Made by a program: the position numbers and the translations under genes
In this document: positions 60,795 to 64,000 of the stretch, in pieces
How positions within the stretch are numbered: the first letter of the stretch is position 1
Layout: each line of letters starts with the position of its first letter
Assembly (NCBI RefSeq): GCF_027158205.1
Contig: NZ_JAPVLU010000005.1
Coordinates: forward strand, 125,251-189,250
DNA from: Streptomyces sp. H39-S7
GTDB lineage: Bacteria; Actinomycetota; Actinomycetes; Streptomycetales; Streptomycetaceae
DNA length: 64,000 nt
Reading direction: 5' to 3'
Notes under the pieces: generated by a model
Seen by the model: only the letters and a program-made list of their open reading frames with translations
Told to the model about the DNA's origin: nothing
Databases searched by the model: none

Positions 60795-62129
60795 GTGAGC
60801 GATATGTCACCTTCGGTTACCCGCCGTGAGCGTCGCAGGCCACGGGTGTTGTCGCCGTGGCGGGAGCATCTGCGGGACACCTTCTGGTTCGCGCCCGCCC
60901 TGGGGCTGGTCGGGGCGCTGGTGCTGGCCGCGGGGGTCGGGGAGCTGGATGCCTGGCTGATCGGGGCGCTGCAGGACGAGGGGGGCTACGCGTCCGTCTC
61001 GTCGCTGATCAAGATCGCGGAAGACGCGAAGTCGATCGTGACGACGGTGGGCTCGGCGATGCTGACGTTCATCGGGGTCGTCTTCAGCATCTCGCTGGTC
61101 GCGCTGCAGATGGCGAGCAGCCAGTTCTCGCCGCGGGTGGTGCGGCTGTATGTGCGCAGCCGGATCACCAAGGGGACGTTCGCGGTGTTCCTCGCGACGT
61201 TCCTGTTCTCGCTGGTGGGCCAGGCGGCGTACGACGGGGAGCAGGATCCGAAGCTGGTCACGAGCGTGCCGGTGTTCACGCTGCTGACGGCGGTGCTGCT
61301 GGTGCTGATCAGCCTGGCGCTGTTCGTGGCGTACGTGAACGCCACGATCCGGCTGATGCGGATCAGCTACGTGATCGACCGGATCACCCGGGAGTCGCTC
61401 CGGGTGCTGGGGGCGTATCCGCTGCGGTCCCCGGAGGGGGCGCTGCCGCTGCCGGCCGAGGTCTCGGTGATCACGCACCGAGGGCGGGCGGGGGTGCTGC
61501 GGGACGTGAACATCGCGCGGCTGTCGCGGATCGCGCGGCGGGGTGGGACGGTACTGCGGCTGGTGCCGCGGATCGGGGACTTCGTGGTGCCGGGGACACC
61601 GCTGCTGACGGTGCACGGCGCGAGTGGGAAACAGTTGCCGGTGCGGCTGCTGAGGTCGGCGGTGTTCGTGGGGGTGGAGCGGACGTTCCACCAGGATCTG
61701 GGGTTCGGGCTGCGGCAGTTGGCGGACATCGGGCTGCGGGCGCTGTCGTCGGCCGTCAACGATCCGACGACGGCCGTGCAGTGCCTGGACCGGATCGTGC
61801 AGTTCCTGGCGGCGGTGGTGGACCGGCCGCTGGGGGCGGTGCACCACACCGACCGCTCGGGGGCGGTGCGGCTGGTGCAGGACCTGCCGTCCTGGGGCGA
61901 TCTGGTGGACCTGGGGTTCACCGAGATCCGGCTGTGCGCGACGGACAACCCGCAGGTCACCCGGCGGCTGCTGGCCGGGCTCGACGATCTGCTGTCGCTC
62001 GCCCCGCCGGACCGGCGCACGCCGCTGGAGCGGCACCGCGCGCTGCTGGAGCAGGCCGTGACCCGGACGGTGCCCGAGCCCGCCGACCGTGCGTTCGCGC
62101 TGCTCGCCGACCATCAGGGGATCGGGTGA
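60795..62129 (+). CDS. DUF2254 membrane protein
   Basis: A 444-aa protein of the DUF2254 family. Four hydrophobic spans lie in the first 190 residues (PALGLVGALVLAAGV, AMLTFIGVVFSISLVAL, FAVFLATFLFSLVGQ and LLTAVLLVLISLALFVAYV). The soluble C-terminal domain contains the conserved segments GVERTFHQDLGFGLRQLADIGLRALSSAVNDPTTAVQ. Function is unknown; an ion-channel-like or envelope role has been proposed for such folds only by analogy. Start GTG 60795; ATG 60804 is an alternative. Confidence 0.88.
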   Translation: MSDMSPSVTRRERRRPRVLSPWREHLRDTFWFAPALGLVGALVLAAGVGELDAWLIGALQDEGGYASVSSLIKIAEDAKSIVTTVGSAMLTFIGVVFSISLVALQMASSQFSPRVVRLYVRSRITKGTFAVFLATFLFSLVGQAAYDGEQDPKLVTSVPVFTLLTAVLLVLISLALFVAYVNATIRLMRISYVIDRITRESLRVLGAYPLRSPEGALPLPAEVSVITHRGRAGVLRDVNIARLSRIARRGGTVLRLVPRIGDFVVPGTPLLTVHGASGKQLPVRLLRSAVFVGVERTFHQDLGFGLRQLADIGLRALSSAVNDPTTAVQCLDRIVQFLAAVVDRPLGAVHHTDRSGAVRLVQDLPSWGDLVDLGFTEIRLCATDNPQVTRRLLAGLDDLLSLAPPDRRTPLERHRALLEQAVTRTVPEPADRAFALLADHQGIG

Positions 62130-62171
62130 CCGGATCGGGCGGCGGCGGGGCGCCGCCGCCCGAGACCGGGC

Positions 62172-63710
62172 TCAGCTGGGCTGGAGCCGGTAGTCCGGGA
62201 AGTTGCCGGGCAGCCGCTCGTCGGCAGCTCCCTGCGTGACGGCGCGGACCAGCAGCTCGCCGCCGACGAAGGCGCCGCGCCAGGAGGCGCCGAAGCCGCC
62301 GAAGAGCTCTTCGCGGTCGCCGCGCGAACGCGGCTTGCTGTGACCGACCTTGAAGGCCCGGATCTGCGGGGAGAGCCGGGCGAACGTCTCCGGGTCGTCG
62401 GTGGCCAGGGTCGCCACCAGCGCGCCGTTGCTGGCGTTCATGGCGGCCAGCAACTCGGCCTCGGTGTCGACCAGGACAAGGGTGTCGACCGGGCCGAACG
62501 GTTCCGCGTGGTGCAGCGGTGACGTCGAGGGCGGGTTGAGCAGGGTGACCGGCGGCAGGTACGCGGACGTGTCCTGACCGGGCAGGAACCGCCCCTGGGC
62601 GATGGACCCGTGGTGCAGCGGGACCGCGCCGCGGCTGATCGCCTCGGAGACGAGGTCGCCGAGTTCCTTGGCCTTGGCCGCGTTGATCAGCGGTCCGAAG
62701 TCCAGCTCGGGCAGGTCGTCGTCGGGGTGCTCGACGGCCAGCGGGTGGCCGAAGGTGACGGCCTGGACGCCCGGCAGGTACGCGGTCAGGAACTGGTCGA
62801 ACGTCTCGCGCTGCACGACGAACCGCGGGTAGGCGGTGCAGCGCTGCTTGGCGTAGTCGAAGGTCTTGCGGATGTGGCCGGTCAGGGTGGGCCAGTCGGT
62901 GTAGTTCCACACGCCCCAGGCGTTGAGGCCCTCCTGCTCCAGGATGTGGCGCTTGCCGAGGTCGGCGACGGAGGCCGCGACCCGGCCGCCCGCGTCCCGG
63001 CCGCCGACGAAGGAGACGCAGCCGATCTCCGGGGCCCTGACCAGCGCCTCGGAGAGCTCGCCGCCGCCGCCGCTGACCAGCGTGACGGGCAGGCCCTCGC
63101 GGGCGGCCAGCGCGGTGGCGAGGGTGAGACAGGCGAGGCCGCCGTCGGTGGGGGTCTTGGCGATGACGGCGTTGCCGGCGAGCGCCTGCACCAGCATCGC
63201 GTGGACCAGGACGCTCATCGGGTAGTTCCAGCTGGCGATGTTGCTGACCGGTCCGGGCAGCGGGGTACGGCCCTCGACCATCCGGTCGATCTCGTCGACG
63301 TACCAGCGCACGCCGTCGATGGCCCGGTCCACGTCCGCCTGGGCGAGCCGCCAGGGCTTGCCGATCTCCCACACGAGCAGCAGTGCGAGCAGTTCACGGT
63401 GCTCGGTGAGCGCGTCCAGCGTGGCGCTCACCCGCGCCTTGCGGTCGGCGAGCGGCACCTCCCGCCACGCCTTGTGCTGGTCGAGCGAGGCCCGCACCGC
63501 GAGGTGGGCGCTGGCCGCGTCCAGCCGCGGGAGAGCGGCGAGGGGGGAGCCGTCGACGGGCGAGGTGGTCGGCAGCAGCCGGCCGTCCGCCTGCCAGCGG
63601 CCGTTCCAGTAGTTGAGTACGCGGTCGTCGTGGAAAGCCTCCGGGGCGACCTCGACGCAACGCTGCCAGGCGTCGGTCCAGGCCGTGCCGGGCTTGAGGA
63701 TGAGGGTCAT
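62172..63710 (-). CDS. aldehyde dehydrogenase family protein
   Basis: A 512-aa NAD(P)-dependent aldehyde dehydrogenase superfamily protein. The substrate-facing Glu is in LEQEGLNAW (about residue 257) and the catalytic Cys in AKQRCTAYPRF (about 288). The usual ELGGKN signature is replaced by EQEGLNAWGVWNY, marking a divergent branch, so substrate cannot be guessed. The ATG at 63710 overlaps the stop of the upstream carbonic anhydrase gene as ATGA, indicating a joint operon. Confidence 0.87.
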   Translation of the reverse strand: MTLILKPGTAWTDAWQRCVEVAPEAFHDDRVLNYWNGRWQADGRLLPTTSPVDGSPLAALPRLDAASAHLAVRASLDQHKAWREVPLADRKARVSATLDALTEHRELLALLLVWEIGKPWRLAQADVDRAIDGVRWYVDEIDRMVEGRTPLPGPVSNIASWNYPMSVLVHAMLVQALAGNAVIAKTPTDGGLACLTLATALAAREGLPVTLVSGGGGELSEALVRAPEIGCVSFVGGRDAGGRVAASVADLGKRHILEQEGLNAWGVWNYTDWPTLTGHIRKTFDYAKQRCTAYPRFVVQRETFDQFLTAYLPGVQAVTFGHPLAVEHPDDDLPELDFGPLINAAKAKELGDLVSEAISRGAVPLHHGSIAQGRFLPGQDTSAYLPPVTLLNPPSTSPLHHAEPFGPVDTLVLVDTEAELLAAMNASNGALVATLATDDPETFARLSPQIRAFKVGHSKPRSRGDREELFGGFGASWRGAFVGGELLVRAVTQGAADERLPGNFPDYRLQPS

Positions 63711-64000
63711 CAGTTCTCCGCTCGTTCGGGGCGGATCTCGCGCAGCGCACCACCGCGCGTGTAGACGAAGCCGCGCACCACATCGGTATGGGGCAGCTCA
63801 TGGTTGTCACGGAGCCGGATCAGACACGCCCGTAGATCGTCGGCGGGATCACCGAGAGCCGCACAGTCCTCGTGGTGCACCAGCAGGATTTCACTGGTCC
63901 CGCCTAGAATCTGACTCAAGCGCAGCGCGTGACGGGCGTCGCCATTGACGCGTTCGCCCGCATTGCGGTGACATGGGCGTCGCCAGGCCGCAGTCCGGAC
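63710..64000 (-). CDS. beta-class carbonic anhydrase (5' end outside window)
   Basis: The reading frame continues to the right edge of the window, so the N-terminus is missing; 96 codons are visible. The segments HRNAGERVNGDARHALRLSQILGG and EILLVHHEDCAAL correspond to the RNAGG region, the DxRRSL helix and the zinc-ligand HxxC motif of beta-carbonic anhydrases. Here the motif is HHEDC, and the Gly of RNAGG is Glu. The C-terminal part (VVRGFVYTRGGALREI) matches the last strand of the family. CO2/bicarbonate supply for the partner aldehyde dehydrogenase is not an obvious link. Confidence 0.85.
   Translation of the reverse strand, partial: VRTAAWRRPCHRNAGERVNGDARHALRLSQILGGTSEILLVHHEDCAALGDPADDLRACLIRLRDNHELPHTDVVRGFVYTRGGALREIRPERAEN

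Overview
The window is high-GC actinobacterial chromosome, almost certainly Streptomyces. The codon bias is strongly GC3-rich, starts are GTG/ATG with GGAGG-type ribosome sites, many operon genes overlap by ATGA or GTGA, the two tRNAs lack an encoded CCA, and the window carries a complete actinobacterial hopanoid operon followed by genes typical of Streptomyces, including one I place in the SCO6745 family. No CRISPR array, phage gene block or intact insertion sequence was found.

Layout. (1) 1-8.8 kb, minus strand: hopanoid operon hpnC-hpnD-hpnE-polyprenyl synthase-shc-hpnG-hpnH-ispG. It makes squalene from a prenyl diphosphate, cyclises it to hopene, attaches an adenosyl group and trims it to ribosylhopane; ispG links it to the MEP pathway. 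idi at 16.7 kb on the plus strand is a related precursor gene. (2) 9.2-16.2 kb, minus strand: a two-component TagGH/Wzm-Wzt-type ABC exporter, and upstream of it a tightly overlapping five-gene operon (two CDP-alcohol phosphotransferases, a LicC-like nucleotidyltransferase, a glycerol-1-phosphate dehydrogenase-like enzyme and a family-2 glycosyltransferase). This looks like synthesis and export of a polyol-phosphate glycolipid or wall polymer. (3) 17.4-26.9 kb: mixed housekeeping and accessory genes (GHKL ATPase, crotonase, FMN-binding protein, AlkZ-like winged-helix protein, DMT transporter, ABC-F, dimethylargininase, acyl-ACP desaturase). (4) 27.1-34.2 kb: a coupled acyl-CoA catabolic operon (carboxylase beta and alpha subunits, acyl-CoA dehydrogenase, crotonase, TetR), resembling isovalerate/leucine or acyclic terpene degradation. 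(5) 34.3-42.5 kb: N-formylglutamate amidohydrolase, initiator tRNA, an iodotyrosine-deiodinase-like nitroreductase, a second ABC-F with a possible attenuator leader, pseudouridine breakdown genes psuG-psuK, aldo/keto reductase and a VOC protein. (6) 42.5-45.9 kb: a 1143-residue HEAT/ARM-type protein of unknown role. (7) 46.0-60.6 kb: a polymorphic-toxin island. (8) 60.6-64 kb: tRNA-Leu(GAG), DUF2254 protein, aldehyde dehydrogenase and a partial beta-carbonic anhydrase.

The most interesting system is the island. A secreted LamG/FG-GAP-repeat protein (1425 aa) is followed by a secreted 2308-residue RHS/YD protein that ends in an RHS core, a HINT autoprocessing domain and a 114-residue C-terminal toxin. 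56 bp beyond lies an ankyrin-repeat gene in the usual position of an immunity gene. A TPR-like gene on the opposite strand may be a second, orphan immunity gene. The island is flanked by an imperfect direct repeat (46005-46051 and 60536-60600) that matches the 3' end and terminator of tRNA-Leu(GAG), suggesting insertion or duplication at that tRNA.

A second, window-wide theme is short tandem duplications of 11-26 bp lying on or just after stop codons (20.95, 26.92, 38.44 and 40.33 kb), with a 33-bp repeat that overlaps the start region of one gene at 16.2 kb.
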